The position numbers and the translations under genes were made by a program. Source: Marasmius tenuissimus (lineage: Eukaryota; Basidiomycota; Agaricomycetes; Agaricales; Marasmiaceae). Taken from it: 64,000 nucleotides of DNA. The stretch lies in assembly GCA_029532415.1 (NCBI GenBank), contig JAQOTA010000050.1, forward strand, positions 806,001 to 870,000, given 5' to 3'. The notes beneath the pieces were generated by a model. That model ran no database searches and had not been told where the DNA came from. It worked only from the letters and a program-made list of their open reading frames with translations. Below, one piece after another: positions 21,985 to 34,539 of the stretch (positions are counted from its first letter, which is position 1; each line of letters starts with the position of its first letter).

Positions 21985-23627
21985 ATGTCTTCGGAAACGG
22001 AAATGGAACAGACCCTGGAGCCCTTCACCTCTGTTCAAGTGGTCATCGTTCAACCTATCGCTACACTATCGGTAAGCTATCCGTTGAAAGTCTTTGTCTT
22101 TGCTATCGTCGGCTGAGCACTTCTTTCTGTGTTCCTCTCGTGCTGTGTCGACAGGTTCTGTTCTTGGTGTATGGTATGTCGCAATGAGATGGCGACACAG
22201 GAGCCATTACCGAAATACCTTTGCAGGGATGTATATCATAATATTCGGACTATCCCTCAACGTCCTCTGGCGCCGCCGTGATTCTACCGCCTCAAAAGTG
22301 TACATGAAATGGATCATCGTCCTTTTCGTCTTGACAAACATCTACGACGCCGTTACCACATGGATCTACATAAGCCAAACGCTCGTTGCGTTCAATGCCG
22401 TCAAGACGAAAGATTACATGCCCTTGATCGAGTCTCTTGCGGGAGATACTTCAAGTGCCGCGCAGCTGTATGTGCCTCCTGTATCGTGTAGGAATAGTGC
22501 GTTTACTGAAATCGATTTATCGTTCAAAGGGGACTGAGCGGGTTTTCCTCCCTCATCATGGGGTGAGTAGCAATCGAAGTCTGATGCTTCTATTCAGGGT
22601 CTGATCAGCTCGTCGCTTAGCATAATTATGGATTGCTTCCTCGTAGGCCTTTCCGCCGATCTGACCAAGTGATCCTAGTCCGACATCTCGTCCTCTTTTT
22701 CTAGGTCCAGCGTTGCTATGTGATTTGGGGGTTCAGAAAGTCGATTCTTTATCCTTTTGCCTTCATCGTTCTTGTTACCGACGGTAAGCCATTCCTACCC
22801 TGAAAGCGTACGGCTCATATATATGTTCCTCCGCACCTTTGAAAGGCATGGGTTTTGTGGCGACTGCAGTGATGATTGCGGCATATCATCAGAACAACCT
22901 TACATTATATCAAAAAACCTTCGACATCATGCAACCACTGGTGATAATTACTGTCGCTTACGACTCTATCTTGACGTTGCTGACGGGTGAGTACACCAAG
23001 TATTTCTCGATAGACTGTCTCTCATAGAAACCCTTTATAGCTGGACGTATCTGGTGGATCACCCGTAAGGCGGGACAAATGGCAGAGAGCACGGCCTACG
23101 CAAGATACGACTTCAAGGTGATCGTTGCAACGATGTATGTCGATCGGACCTCGGCGCCTCCGTCTTGCTTCTTTATTGACAATTTGTGATCTAGACTCGA
23201 ATCCGGGCTTCTCTACTCTGCGACGCTGCTCATTTCGGTTGTTGTACCGCGATTTACAGACCCGGGTGCCCATGGCCTCTCCCCTTTCGACCCTAATGTT
23301 ATTTCGATCCAAATGGCGGTTAGTACTTTTCGTCGTTCAATGACATCCCTTGACTTTGCTGATCCGCGGCCCTTGTAGGCGATTGCTCCGACCCTCATAA
23401 TTGTACGGATAGCATACGGGCAGGCTGTGGAAAGCGTTCAGCAAGTGGTGTCGACGCTTCATTTCGCCGAAGCAGCGGGAAATGCGTCTCAGCAACGATC
23501 TGTGGCGCCGGGTGGCCGTGGAACCATTGACCTTCGTCAATCTATGGCAGCAATGGACGAGAGAGGCTCCGTGGGTAGGCATGCAGGAGAGAAACCGCTA
23601 ACTCACGTGGAAGGGATCGCAGTTTGA
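21985..23627 (+). CDS. 7TM-6: array membrane protein of unknown function (subgroup B)
   Basis: The first exon encodes MSSETEMEQTLEPFTSVQVV, nearly the same as 7TM-7. The long exon from about 22229 has MYIIIFGLSLNVLWRRRDST. Then follow LSGFSSLIMG, IIMDCFL, VQRCYVIWGFRKS (about 22705), GMGFVATAVMIAAY (about 22845), the GRIWWITRKAGQM exon (about 23041), LESGLLYSAT (about 23196), and IAPTLIIVRIAYGQ from about 23380. All junctions are in frame and no lesion was found. The tail carries EAAGNASQQRS and DLRQSM, conserved in all copies. Function unknown. Confidence 0.8.
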
Positions 23628-23887
23628 GGTGCAAGACTGTCTGATGGTAAATGACGCACTGTGCTTCTCCAGACTCCGTTCACTGTGAGCCTATCGTAGT
23701 TCCGGATTCTAATAAATGCATGTCTATCGTTTCCATTATTTATATGCAGAGTTGTAGGCGGTTATAGTTGATCGTTCGTGATCTGAAACGCGGAAAACAG
23801 TCTTTCACAGCATCAGGTTGACTCACAGTGCGCCTTTTCTCGTGCGGGACCACTCGAAAGAGAAACAAACGCCGGGGAACGTGTGAT

Positions 23888-23911
23888 ATACACGTACACG
23901 TACACGTACAA
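23888..23911. repeat. Short ACACGT tandem run
   Basis: Roughly four units of ACACGT/ACGTAC in a row, within the 3' flank of the gene remnant. Confidence 0.7.
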
Positions 23912-24202
23912 ACCAAGTGAAAAGTCAAAGGCGAAAACTAAATACATCCTTTAGTTTCCTGTCTTTTGTCGCTTCGCTCGATAGTGCAACCATCTTCAGG
24001 GGGTCCCCTATTCAATTCCCAGTTCAAACAGAATGAATCTCAGGAACGAAGGTGGAGGTTAGTACCAGCGAAGCACTTCTCCGAGGAGGTTGAGAAATAG
24101 GAATATTGGCTTTGGGGATATGAAGATTACGGATTAAATTTGGCAGGACGAGTGTGGTCATCTCCACCACTCACAAAGGCTGCGTCTCTTGCACGATGAA
24201 TT

Positions 24203-24219
24203 GGGGGGGGGGGGGGGGG
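24203..24219 (+). repeat. Homopolymer of 17 G
   Basis: An uninterrupted G run inside the remnant, where the intact gene has a plain Gly/Pro-coding stretch. Its true length is uncertain because such runs are error-prone in sequencing. Confidence 0.8.
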
Positions 24220-24700
24220 TGGAAGTTCGCGGATGGGGGTGGCCGGATTTATATGAGGGGGTAGTAGTGCCGTTTGGCTCTCTAGCCGGCCCAACTTGCT
24301 CATAGCGGGCCACAGGATCTGAATGAGGCTGACATTTGGGCGTGGTGATGATAATGATGGGGTGATAGTGATGATATCTGCCTCGCCGTTCAGGCTATCC
24401 TCAGCTATCCCAGGTCCTGCCGCGTTGGCGTTGACATCCATCTCGTCCTCTTCCGACCTATGACCTCTCCCCGGTCCAGGTCCGCTCTCAAACCCATCCT
24501 CGTCATCCAGCTCATCTAGTTCATCAATCTTCTCAAACCGCCAAATTCAAGTATGTCACCGCGTCAAACCCGTCATCGAGCGGAGGTTATGTGCCGGTAC
24601 CCAAAGAGTACCTTCCTTTCGCGGTGTTGATACTCCGTTCTGATCGTGCTTATTCTGACGGTCGACTAACCTAACAATGCTAGGCTTCCTCCTTGACTTA

Positions 24701-25676
24701 GAATTTCTCATCTATCATGGCGACAGCTCTGCAAGTGTCGGGTCGCTGTCATAGCCTCCCGTAGCTGCACATCAGTACTAAGGGTCAACATACCCTCTTT
24801 CGCCGACAGTATGGAGCAGGCATTTAAAAGAGATTTGGACGAACTGGGTAAGACACAGGGGAGTGGAGTTTGAGAGGAACCTTGTAGGCGCTGGTAAGTG
24901 GTCTCATCGTCGCTCGTGGAAGCTAAGAGGTGAACGAGCGACGGATCGGTGGCATGGCTTAAGTTATTTTGAGACCGTGAGATAAATCGGTCCGAACAAT
25001 GAGCCGGCGTCGATGAGCTGCCGCCTGCCGGCATGACCCCAACCTGACCATAACCTCGATAGCTGGGACCAGGCTGAGACACATACTCGGGCTGTATGCA
25101 TCATTATTTCGACTTTTTTCGAGGCTCTACCGAGACGAGGCAACCCGGACGTCGACGAAGACATCAACCTGATGAATCCGGGGCAGAGGCACTGCCAGGG
25201 GCCAGTTCGAGTTGTTCCCCGCTGCCAGTGCGTTTGAGCCAGCCGTATCCGACATTCTCCCCCACTTGCTTACCACCCCCTCAATAGCATTCTTTATCTC
25301 TTGACCAGCAGCCTTGTCATCATCTCCTTACTCCGTCACCTTCTGTGCATGGTAGTCCTACACAGCCTAGTTCGTCTACTGTTGAGAACACCGGAAACCA
25401 CAATAAGACAGCGGTGGGGTCTATGTGTATGTTCTCCACTCGAGCATGTTACAGACTTTCTCATTTCCTTCATTCAAAAGTCCATAGAAACTGCGTAAGT
25501 GCAGAACTTACTAGTATTGGTCCCTTTACAATATCCTCAGAGTTGGTTAACACACTTATAGATAGTACTCCAACTGCAAATTCCGAACCCGGGGAGGTCT
25601 GTACTCTGGATGTCAGATTGTGTAGACCTAATCAGCTCACGTCGTAGCTTGCAGCCCTTCATTTCCGCACGCAGAA
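24701..25676. other. Spacer and promoter region of the 25.7 kb gene
   Basis: The left part (about 24700-24900) weakly resembles the relic at 3340-3715. The right part shows no gene; it presumably holds the promoter of the gene starting at 25677, without a box I can name. Confidence 0.4.
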
Positions 25677-28600
25677 ATGGATTCTCATTCTCATTCCACC
25701 CAAGCCCCAGCACCTGAAACACAGGATCTTCCGACGGTCCCCACCGTCTCTACTCCGGCCACAACTCTTTCTCCTCAAGCTCAAGAATCCCTCACAAGAC
25801 AGACAGACAATCACACACATGGTCAGCGTTATGCACTGCTACTATCCGCTGAAGGCCTCGGGCATCCCCTTTGGAGTCCTTCCCCTCGGTGTACCGACAC
25901 TGGGGCAGAATACCCCATCAATATTGGGGATGTTGGAATTTACTCTGACATGTCTCCCTTCCACACCCTCTTCAACATCACGAAAGAACGCGGTGGGATT
26001 CCAGACGGGCATCTGCAACCGAAAGGTGTTCATGAGCCTTGCGATATACAAGGTAAAGTTACCGTAGATCCGCGCTATCGCCGAACTTGGAAGCTATGGA
26101 CGCGACCGCCAGGCTCCCTTTCCCAACCTGACGGGGATGATTCAAGGTACGTGATCAACAGTGTGCTAGATTGCCTCTAACTTGCTTGATCCTCGCATTG
26201 CAACAGAGTTCTCAAATACAAGCTGTCCGCGAAGGAAGGCGCTCTTTTGGTGCTTCCTCAAGGCGGTGTCTCAAAACGGCTCCAGAAGACACGTGAGTTC
26301 AAAAACCGTATCTCAACATACTGGCGCGATTGGTACGAGTTTGCAGAAGAAGAAGGAGATCTCGAGGAACCCAAAACCCTGTGTCTTCTGACGAGCGTCA
26401 TGCAGTGTCGCAACTGGGCAATGGCTGTATGGGACCCAGACCCAAGGGATGATGACACGGGATCATTACTAGAGCTTACTGTGGATGAACACAGGGGCAC
26501 TTGTTCCTGGGCCCGGCCTCCTTTACGATGCTCCGCCCAGTCGTCTGAGCCAGCCTCCCCGGCTTCGGGCCGAGATATTGGTGAAGATGGACTCGAATTG
26601 AAGGAGACCGTTTTCATAAAAGCCTTTTGGATCAACCACAGCAATGTCTCCTTTACCACACATTCATCCCAGTCGCTTCCTCCAGGCCAGGATGAGGATA
26701 GAAATCATGACGAGGATCCTTCGCGCTATCGCCGATACCCTCGGGGTCCATCCGACCAGTCTAAAGGCACACCAAGACCCTCGAACAATCCCTTCCGAGT
26801 CAACCAACGCTATAATGGCTTGGCGTCTGGCTCTCCCTCTCTATCCCAATCTCTCCCTAGTTATTATGAAGATTCTGGGCAATCATCAAATGATTGGCTT
26901 GCCTCTGGGGCTCCATTTCCAGACACAGGTGTCGTCAATACGTTGAATATTGTGAGCCTTCCGGCCGCCTTTAACACAGTGCGTAATCAAACTCTGTATG
27001 ATCACCGCCTGCATGCAAACAAGTTCCCTCTCCTCAGGTCTCTCATCCTTGTCAATTCATTAATCATCTTGCCTTTGAGCTCGCTTTAAAGGTGCAGCCG
27101 TCACTGTTGCACTCTGGTTGCGTTGCCTTCTCGCATGATGAGGACTGGATTAGTGTTTTGGGTGATGTCAGTCTCACTGCTTTGTATTCTGTACGCGCAA
27201 TTTGCGTGCTAATCTAATCAATACCACAGTTCAATGGGCTCAGGCTCCCTGAGGGAAAGGCATTTTTGAGACTTATCTGTAACAAGTACAAGTTTGTTGC
27301 CGAGAAAGGTGCGTACGAGAATTTCTGTGGCCAACCCAGAGTCCTCGCCCTCGCTAATGTGCTGATCCTCGTGTAGACGTTATTTACATCGAGCTCATAA
27401 CACCCACAGAATTCGAGTTCATAAGAGACCACACCAGCATAGCGCCCGATGAGGCCGAGTTGATTCCCGTGCTGTTCCAACTCCGTGAACCAGAAATTTC
27501 TTACAAGTACTCGCAGCAAACCTCCGAAGAGATAGTTCATTCCACTGGGAGTACTCGTGATTCCCCGGATGACGACTGTCGTCCTGGGGTTCATACCTCC
27601 AACCATGATGGCCGCGACTTCACCAACCACTCTCATATTGGATTTCACAACAGTCATGGTGTTAGATCAACAGATACGGAGCCTGTCAATTCCCATACCG
27701 GCTCGGAAAGTGATCCCATTCCTCTCGAGGAAGAACCATCCGCATCAGCTATTGCCCCTGTACTTGTCGACACTCCCAAACCACAGAAAAAGAGAGATAA
27801 TGATCCCTTCACAACCTGGCTCCCATTACCCCACAGACGGGTATATCGGTCGAATTATCCAATTTCCCCTGTTCTTCGAACTGGTGGTATCCGTGCTCAA
27901 AAGTTTTTCAAACCGCAACAGAACTTCTCGATTGCTGGCAGGAGTTTTGCGAATATACAGGGAGATCAGCAGAACTATTCCGTCCAAAATACAGGAAATG
28001 TAAATGTCCCGATTAACTTCTATCAGGGAGTCAACGCTGTATATGGAGCTAGCCTTGTCAAAATACAGGTTTTGACTCATTAATCTGCAGGTTCATTCCA
28101 TGGGCGGCAGGTCATACATCCTGCCGCATCAATACCAACTGCGTTCTGTCACTGACAAGATGCTCTGTGTCATTGTGGTCAACAGAAGACGTCGAAGGTT
28201 TGGAGTGACAGTGAAAGTGTACGATGTACCAAAGACCCGCCAAGTACGTTCCATGGTTAGGCTTCGAGATTTATTGAGTTGCTTAGCTACTACTCGTAGG
28301 AATCGTCAGAGTTCTTACGAAACCACGCAAAATTCACCACCTTCAGTGCACTTCATGTATTACACCACATCACCAACCGAAAGTCTCTACCTTCCATTCA
28401 TTTGGATTGTGGGTGTTTTTACTCCTCGTTCTACATGTTCGTTGAGATTGATTGATTGGTACTTTTTCATCTTTAGCTTCAGAACTCGTACCTTACGCAC
28501 ACTTTACTAGCAACGTGGGGATTTTGGGTGGGTTCTATCTTCAAATGTTGCGCGTAAGTTTACAATTCATCAATCTGGAAGTCTCTAATTATGGAGTCAT

Positions 28601-29656
28601 AGGCGCACTTGGACTGCAATTATGAAGAATTGTGGATGGACGCCACGAAAGGTGTGATCTGTCGTGGTCCAGAAGAGCCATCCGGAGGTCGTCCTCATCC
28701 TCGGACATACCACAACATCGAGAGCCCCCTGCCTAGTACTCCCGACCTTCTGCAGGAAGATGTTCTTTTGCGCTATCTAGCAAGCCTGAAATCAAAGGAC
28801 ATTGATCGTAAATTAACTATATCTTTATCTCGGGGATGTCAAGTCGGAGCGAGTCCTGACCAAGTCCATATGCCGACTGTCATTTCAACTTTGAGCAACG
28901 CACCAATCGCCACCTCAAACATCGCCACTCAAGTCTGGGACAATCAGACCGACATCCTTACAGAGCAAGATGCCTCAGAGCATGGGCTGACAAGGTGGGT
29001 TTGCCACAAACTTCTTACTGCTTTCAACCGCTTTATCTAGTGACCCGCTGGACTAGATTCACTCTCAGCCGAGAACCCAGCGATGGTCATGCCTTGTGGT
29101 TGATGACTGACGAGGATGTATGCGCGGCCTGGTTATCGCAAGCAGCAAGTGTTTTTCGTGGTCGCGGAACTTCTTCTGACGTTGATCTGAGTATGCATAG
29201 TACGTGGTCTTTTTGCGCTTCGTCTGCAAGTTTTAACATCCTCCAGAGCTCGTCCTGCCTCGAGCAGGGTTGGATTTGAAAGGCTATCTCTCTGACTCGG
29301 AAGCTGAAGCCGAACGACGATCGAAACAACCACTCTACTTCTTCGTCCGTTCACCTCCTCCTGGTCTCCCCAGTCGGGAGACCTCTTCCCTCCATTACTG
29401 GTCAAAACATGAGGACAGTCTCAAAGCTCGCCTCTCCTTCGACGAGTGTCGCAATCTTGGGCTTCCCACGACGCTAGGGCTCGAGAATAATGGCACTAAC
29501 TCGTTCTCTTGGCCTACCGAAATCTACCAACTGCTATATCAATATCAGCTCCTTCGAGGTTTCGAGCCAAAAACGACAGACTTTGCCCGACATCTTGGCT
29601 ATAGTAAATGTATCTTTGAAGTTGTAAATGACTCAGATCGGTTCCAAGAGGTCTAA
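25677..29656 (+). CDS. Fused two-module protein of unknown function, 11 exons
   Basis: Exons 25677-26146, 26207-26978, 27038-27166, 27230-27308, 27377-28038, 28091-28243, 28300-28408, 28477-28553, 28603-28994, 29057-29190 and 29247-29656 join in frame to 1128 residues. Module 1 (exons 1-5) has YALLLSAEGLGHPLW, INIGDVGI, EGALLVLPQGG, a Trp-rich segment and FSHDEDWISVL, a pattern I recall from lineage-specific agaricomycete proteins. A linker rich in Ser/Asp leads to NFSIAGRSFANIQGDQQN, a motif often seen near the N-terminus of fungal NLR-like or kinase-like proteins. Module 2 has a possible degenerate kinase N-lobe (VTVKVYDVP..., no visible catalytic HRD or DFG), then DATKGVICRGP, LVLPRAGLDLKGYLSDSEA, SSLHYWS, and GFEPKTTDFARHLGY near the end. 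No function can be assigned. An alternative 3' exon (from about 29717 to 29777) is possible with a weak donor. Confidence 0.78.
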
Positions 29657-29880
29657 GGTGGGAATGCAGTCATCTGATCCGGGACGTGTATTCTGATTCA
29701 CTAACTCTTGACAGGGTGAAAGCAAGGCTGTCGTTTTCACTAGTACGGGACTGCTGAATGGTCGTGGCGAAGGGTAAGAGCCCTCTCTGATACATTTCTT
29801 TTACATTCATAATTTATACATAAAGTATGAGGATCATTGTACTTATTCAAATGAGATCAATATTCAGTTATAGGTCCACA
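29657..29880. other. 3' flank of the fused gene
   Basis: Nothing recognised, apart from the possible extra 3' exon up to 29777. Confidence 0.4.
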
Positions 29881-31480
29881 TGGGTGCTGGTTCGCGACTC
29901 TCAGCCTTTCGTCGACATTAGGCGATCAATAGCATACTTCTGCTCAGGCGCATTGTCTGTAGACGGCTACTCAGAGAGGTAAACACATGGATCGATTGGC
30001 AATACAACAGAAAACAGCAGTCCCTCCAACATGTCCGAGGTAACGAACGGCGGGGCAGTGTGTGAAGTACATGTACGCGTACATACATGAAAAAATCGAA
30101 AGCACAAAGCAAACACAAGGACACGCCCGTCAGACAAACTACATGTCATACAACTTGTCAAGTAACATCGCCTTCTTGCGCGTTGAACTGGGGTGAAGGT
30201 TCGGGGATGGAAGTAACCGGATTTATTCGAATAGGTACTGATGCCGTTCGGCTCTGGTTCATTGGGGTATAAAAAGAGATCGGGAACGACGGTGTTCAAA
30301 ACCCTTGCCGTTATCTTCATCGTCGATGTCTACCAGCTCGCTCAAAGAGGGCGGCCACGGGTCTAAACATGTGTACAAAAATCAGAACAAACGTTCTAAA
30401 ATCTTCCCGAGCATGAAACAGAATAGACAGCACGGACCTCATTGTCACTAGCAACAAGCTCCCTCTCCTTCTCCGTCTCTTTCCCTTTTTCTAGCTCCCC
30501 GCAGCGCTGGGTGCTGGCTTCAATAGCCTAGACGAGTTTGCACCCGTCCAACCGTAACTCGCTCCCTCGCTCCCTCCCCGTCGGCATCGTCAGCCTTCTC
30601 TAGATTATCCTCGAGAACCCGGCTCTCGTGAGTCTCGTACGATTTCTGATGAGTCAGAGGGCGTATGGGGCGGTTCATAAGTCTCCGGGGTGGCTGAGGC
30701 TGGACTTGAGGCGTCGTCAAGGTGCAACAGACGCGAGACCTGGAATGTGATTTTGTGGTTGCGTCGCTATAACTTCGTCATCGAGAGCTGTGATTCGTTC
30801 GGTATTGTTGATCGGATGATCTCCTCCAAATGGCACACTGGCCGTCGTTGGCCATGTTCGTCTGACCATCGTTGGGGTGATTTCGGTTGGAGGATCGACG
30901 CGAGGTACTACGGACAAGCTCATCGCCATGAGCGCGTTGATACGAGGGTTCGCCGACGCTGTGTACCGAAGTTTGCGTTCACGTTCAGTAGAGTAACGTG
31001 AATCAACCTCGCCCGAAAAATTTTGAGAGTGTCCATCTCGACGAAGAGGAGGGGTAGGTTTTGGAGAATGCTAGGAGCGCGAACGAAAGTGGTGATTATA
31101 GTGATAACCATACGTGTGACGTGTCCGTCTCTTGACGCCAAGGTTTGGCCATTGGCATGATGGTGTTGGTCACGGCGGGGGTGGCAGTGAAAATGAAGGT
31201 CTGCTTCTCCGTCCCGAACGTCCTCGATCTTTACTCCTCTCGTGCTAGTGTTTATCCATGTCGTCCTCTTCCCTGATACCATCATAGCCTATCTCACCGA
31301 CGCAGATCCTCTCTCATCCTCATCTTCATCCCCAAGCTCATCGACCCTCCCAGGCCCTGTCAAAGTCCTGCATGTCACCGCGCCAGATTCGTCGTCGAGC
31401 TGTGGACTGTGGTTGCGTGTTCCTTCCCTCCTCGGTGTATATAGTCAATAGTCCATTCTGTACTGGTTCTGATGGTCAAA
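29881..31480 (-). pseudogene. Second decayed copy of the RS/His-rich gene
   Basis: Minus-strand sequence aligns over most of its length with 34700-37060. It keeps recognisable protein scraps such as QSYETHESRVLEDN (about 30600-30650), matching QSYEVIRSRVLED of the intact gene. The 3' flank (ATTGGCAATACAACAGAAAA, about 29995) also matches 34851. Frameshifts and deletions abolish the frame. The upstream end stops where the first remnant stops and continues with GTTCTGATGGTC-like sequence derived from the ABM gene. Confidence 0.75.
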
Positions 31481-32000
31481 TACCGACATTAGGTACCCCC
31501 CAGCCTTCCTACTTGATCTGATACCACCAATCAATGCTAGTGAATTCGCTTTTGCAATCCTTGGACCGACTGGAAAGAATGGTATTGTCCGTCTTGTAGA
31601 TACTGAACGCCGTGAAGGAATCCGGATCTATTCTCCTGACTAACGAGTATTTCGTCGAAGAACGTCTATCTTGACGGCTGTTAGGTGCGGGCTCTGAGCT
31701 CTATCAGCGCATATAGAGACCTTTACCTCTCTTCTGATCACAAAAACGTGGAGATACTTCGAATGATTGCTCACTGCAAATATTGAGTCGTCGCGGCATT
31801 GTCTTTGGAATAGCCTCTGTAGCTGCACATGCAGGAATATGAAGCAAAATACTCGTTGATCGACGGTATCAAGTGCGTTGTCCATCCAAGGTAGTCGAAA
31901 GGGATCTGAACGACTCGAGCGCTACACTGACAGGGTGGGTTGAGGAGAAACGCCCTAGGCGCTGGTGGTGCTGATCCGAGCAACTTGCAAGTCACGCGGA
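31460..32000. pseudogene. Scrap of the ABM gene followed by the shared relic spacer
   Basis: The stretch 31468-31560 (TCTGATGGTCAAATACCGAC, TTAGGTACC..CAGCCTTCC) matches intron 2 and exon 3 of the ABM gene at 3098-3170. The following 31640-32000 resembles 3340-3640. The order ABM, relic, 7TM is thus the same here as at 2.7-6.1 kb. Confidence 0.5.
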
Positions 32001-32136
32001 GGGAATTCCCACGAAATCAACACTCGTTATGCGTTCTTGGACGGAACCATTTCCTTGGCCCCTTCAAAAGCCGCCATGCCAGCAGAAATTTGCCTGCCTA
32101 CTAGGTCGGGTCTGGCCTTTTTTCCCTTCGAGCCCG

Positions 32137-32800
32137 AACATTGAGTTTGATGCAGTATGGCTATACCACGCTGTCGCTGTACTGCCTGAATGCGACGTTT
32201 TGATCAGACAGGAACCACATCGGATTTACAGTTTGAAGGGACCCCGCTTGACTGCGTAAATCTCGACGCGGCATCGTCGGGGTAGGTGGCAGCAGAAGCA
32301 CTGGCAGGGCGCAGGATAAGGTTCGTTTAGGTGACTCATATGGTCCATCTTTTAGTGGCTGATTGATAGATGCTTCTGCGGAGTACTGGAGTCTGGCGGT
32401 TTCGAGCTCGTCCGCAGGAACAAGAGGGAAAATAGATCGATTCCAAACCGGGTATAGCCTACAGTAACCGACAGTCACAAGCGGTCCCTGCTCGATTCTT
32501 CAATCCGAGAGCTTTAATCGATTCTTTACCCGGTCATTGAAAATTCAAAGGTTGCCTAGCTGCGTTACCTCCAATCGCTATCGGATTTGACTACTGGAGT
32601 GCGGGTACAGAACAGCTTCTGAAGATCGCATGCCTGCCAAGGCTGTGGGGTATTATTCTATCAATATCTATACTCCACTTCGAGCTCTCTAAGGGCGACG
32701 GCCTATGTGAGATGCCTTTTGTTCCGTCAACTTTGAGGCGCGACTCTATCGAGTTAATATCGGGTCGTCACCCTAAACATAGGACCATGGTCAAGACGAT
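32137..32800 (+). repeat. Dispersed repeat and upstream region of 7TM-7
   Basis: It begins with GAGTTTGATGCAGTATGGC, then ACTGCGTAAATCTCGACGCG near 32250, as before 7TM-6. Similarity to the 7TM-6 upstream region continues almost to the ATG. Confidence 0.6.
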
Positions 32801-32806
32801 AAAAGA
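32798..32806 (+). promoter_or_regulatory. GATAAAAGA box of 7TM-7
   Basis: Family box 114 bp before the ATG, in the context CAAGACGATAAAAGAGTG shared with 7TM-6. Confidence 0.5.
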
Positions 32807-32911
32807 GTGAACTTGTCTTGGATATGGGTCACAGACGCAGTCTTCCTTCCCTCCCCTCCCGTTGGGTTTAGTTTCGCACAGTCCTGACTCCCGTCCTCCA
32901 ATCCACCCAAC

Positions 32912-34539
32912 ATGTCTTCAGAAACAGAAATCATGGAGCAGGCCCTTGAACCCTTCACCTCTGTCCAAGTCGTCATTGTTCAACCCATCGCCACACTCTC
33001 GGTAAGCTACTCACAAGTCCTTGGTGCTATCGGCGGCTTCTGACATATCTCTTGTTTCTGTCTCGCTCCTGTTTTGCGTTTTCAGGCGATGTTTCTGGTA
33101 TATGGTGAGTCGAAACTTGCGACCCACAGACCACTACTAAAATGCCTTTGCAGGAATGTATGTCATAATATTCGGACTATCTCTCAACGTCCTTTGGCGC
33201 CGCCGTGACTCTGCCGCTTCAAAAGTGTACACGAGATGGGTGATCGTTCTGTTTGTCTTGACCAGCATCTACAATACTGCAAACGTATGGATCTATATGA
33301 GCCAAACGCTTGTTGCGTTTAGTACTGTCAAGACAAGTGATTATGTGCCCATGCTTGAGTCTCTTACAGGCGATTCTTCCACTTCCGTACGGACTGCTCA
33401 GCTGTACGTACCAATTTTCTATGATATACTTACCAAAGCTGATGTTATTTTTCAAGGGCGTTGAGCGGATTCCCCTCGGCCATAATGGGGTAAGTGGCTT
33501 TCGAAACCGTCCGATTCACTTTTGCGGCCTAACCTCCTCCCCGTCCAGTATAATTATGGACTACTTGCTCGTAAGTTTTTCACTTGCCCAGCGAGTCACG
33601 AGTGCGGACGTCTTACCCCCTTTTTCTAGGTTCACCGTTGCTATATTATATGGGGATTCAAAAAGTGGATTCTCTATCCTTTCGCCTTCATTGTTTTGGT
33701 CACGGACGGTGAGCGAATACTGCCTCGAAAGCGCGCGACTCTCCTTTCTGAATCTCTGCTAGGTATCGGTTTTGTGGGAATCGCAGTGATGATCGCAGCA
33801 TACGCTCGACGGGATACTCCCACCTACCTAAAAACCTTCGAGATGATGCAACCGCTGGTGATAATCACTGCCGTCTACGATTCCGTCTTAACCTTGATGA
33901 CGGGTGGGTCAAAACTCTCCGAAGGAAACGTCCTTCGTCTAATGCCTTTCACGCAGCTGGGCGTATCTGGTGGATCACCCATGAGGCGGGACAGATGGCA
34001 GGGAGAGATATTTACACGAAGTACAAGGTGGTCGTTGCGACAATGTACGGCTAGTAGCCCAATTGTGACGTCTATCTTCGTTTTTATTGACCACCCTACG
34101 TTTATAGACTTGAATCCGGACTCCTCTACTCAACTACACTACTTATCTCAATTATCGTACCGCGGTTTACAGACCCCGGTAATAATGGCCTTTCCCCCTT
34201 TGACCCCGAAGTCATTTCCATTCAAATGGCGGTTGGTAGTCTTCGATGAGATGCTTTGGCGACGTTGCTGACCCACGATTTCAGGCGATTGCTCCAACCC
34301 TTATCATTGTACGGATAGCATATGGGCAGACTGTGGACAGCGTACAGCAAATGGTATCGACGCTTCATTTCGCCGAAGCGACGGCAAATGGGTCTCAGCA
34401 ACGATCTGCCAGTGTGGCGCCAGCTGTCCATGAAACCATCGACCTTCGACGACCTCTGGCAGCAGTAGAGGAGAGGGGCTCTGTGGGTCGGGATGCGACA
34501 GAAAAGTCCTTCATCAATATGGACGGGAGTGTGGTTTGA
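32912..34539 (+). CDS. 7TM-7: array membrane protein of unknown function (subgroup B)
   Basis: This is the clearest intact member and served as template. Exon 1 (32912-33001) encodes MSSETEIMEQALEPFTSVQV...; exon 2 (33086-33104) encodes AMFLVYG; exon 3 (from 33154) starts MYVIIFGLSLNVLWRRRDSA and carries span 2 (WVIVLFVLTSIYNTANVWIY). Later exons give LSGFPSAIMG, IIMDYLL, VHRCYIIWGFKKWILYPFAF (about 33631), GFVGIAVMIAAY (about 33771), MMQPLVIITAVYDSVLTLMT, GRIWWITHEAGQM, LESGLLYSTT and IAPTLIIVRIAYGQT. Seven hydrophobic spans fit an outside N-terminus and an inside tail. The tail is hydrophilic and ends DGSVV. A receptor-like topology is an inference only; no motif of a named GPCR family was seen. 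Confidence 0.82.

Larger units (their letters stand above)
23760..24700 (-). pseudogene. Decayed copy of the disordered RS/His-rich gene (intact at 35000-37406)
   Basis: Minus-strand DNA follows the 3' part of the intact gene: the stretch near 23960-24300 (GTCGCTTCGCTCG..., GCACGATGAATTGGGG..., GCCGGATTTATATGAG) matches 35090-35490, and 24440-24600 matches the acidic-region codons near 36850-37020. The middle is deleted and the frame is broken many times. The match stops at the same point as the other remnant (29880-31480), followed by the same foreign bases, so both come from one already truncated copy. Confidence 0.7.

Noticed and set aside
23888..23911. Telomere-like or centromere repeat
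   Set aside because: Only about four ACACGT units, and not a telomere motif.
24127..24441. A minus-strand gene around the G17 run
   Set aside because: It is the decayed copy of the RS/His-rich gene, with a frame that is not continuous.
28059..28090. Gene end at the TAA after the frame ..KIQVLTH, splitting the 25.7 kb gene into two
   Set aside because: A 52-nt intron (28039-28090) with good borders skips this stop, and all downstream exon phases then fit.
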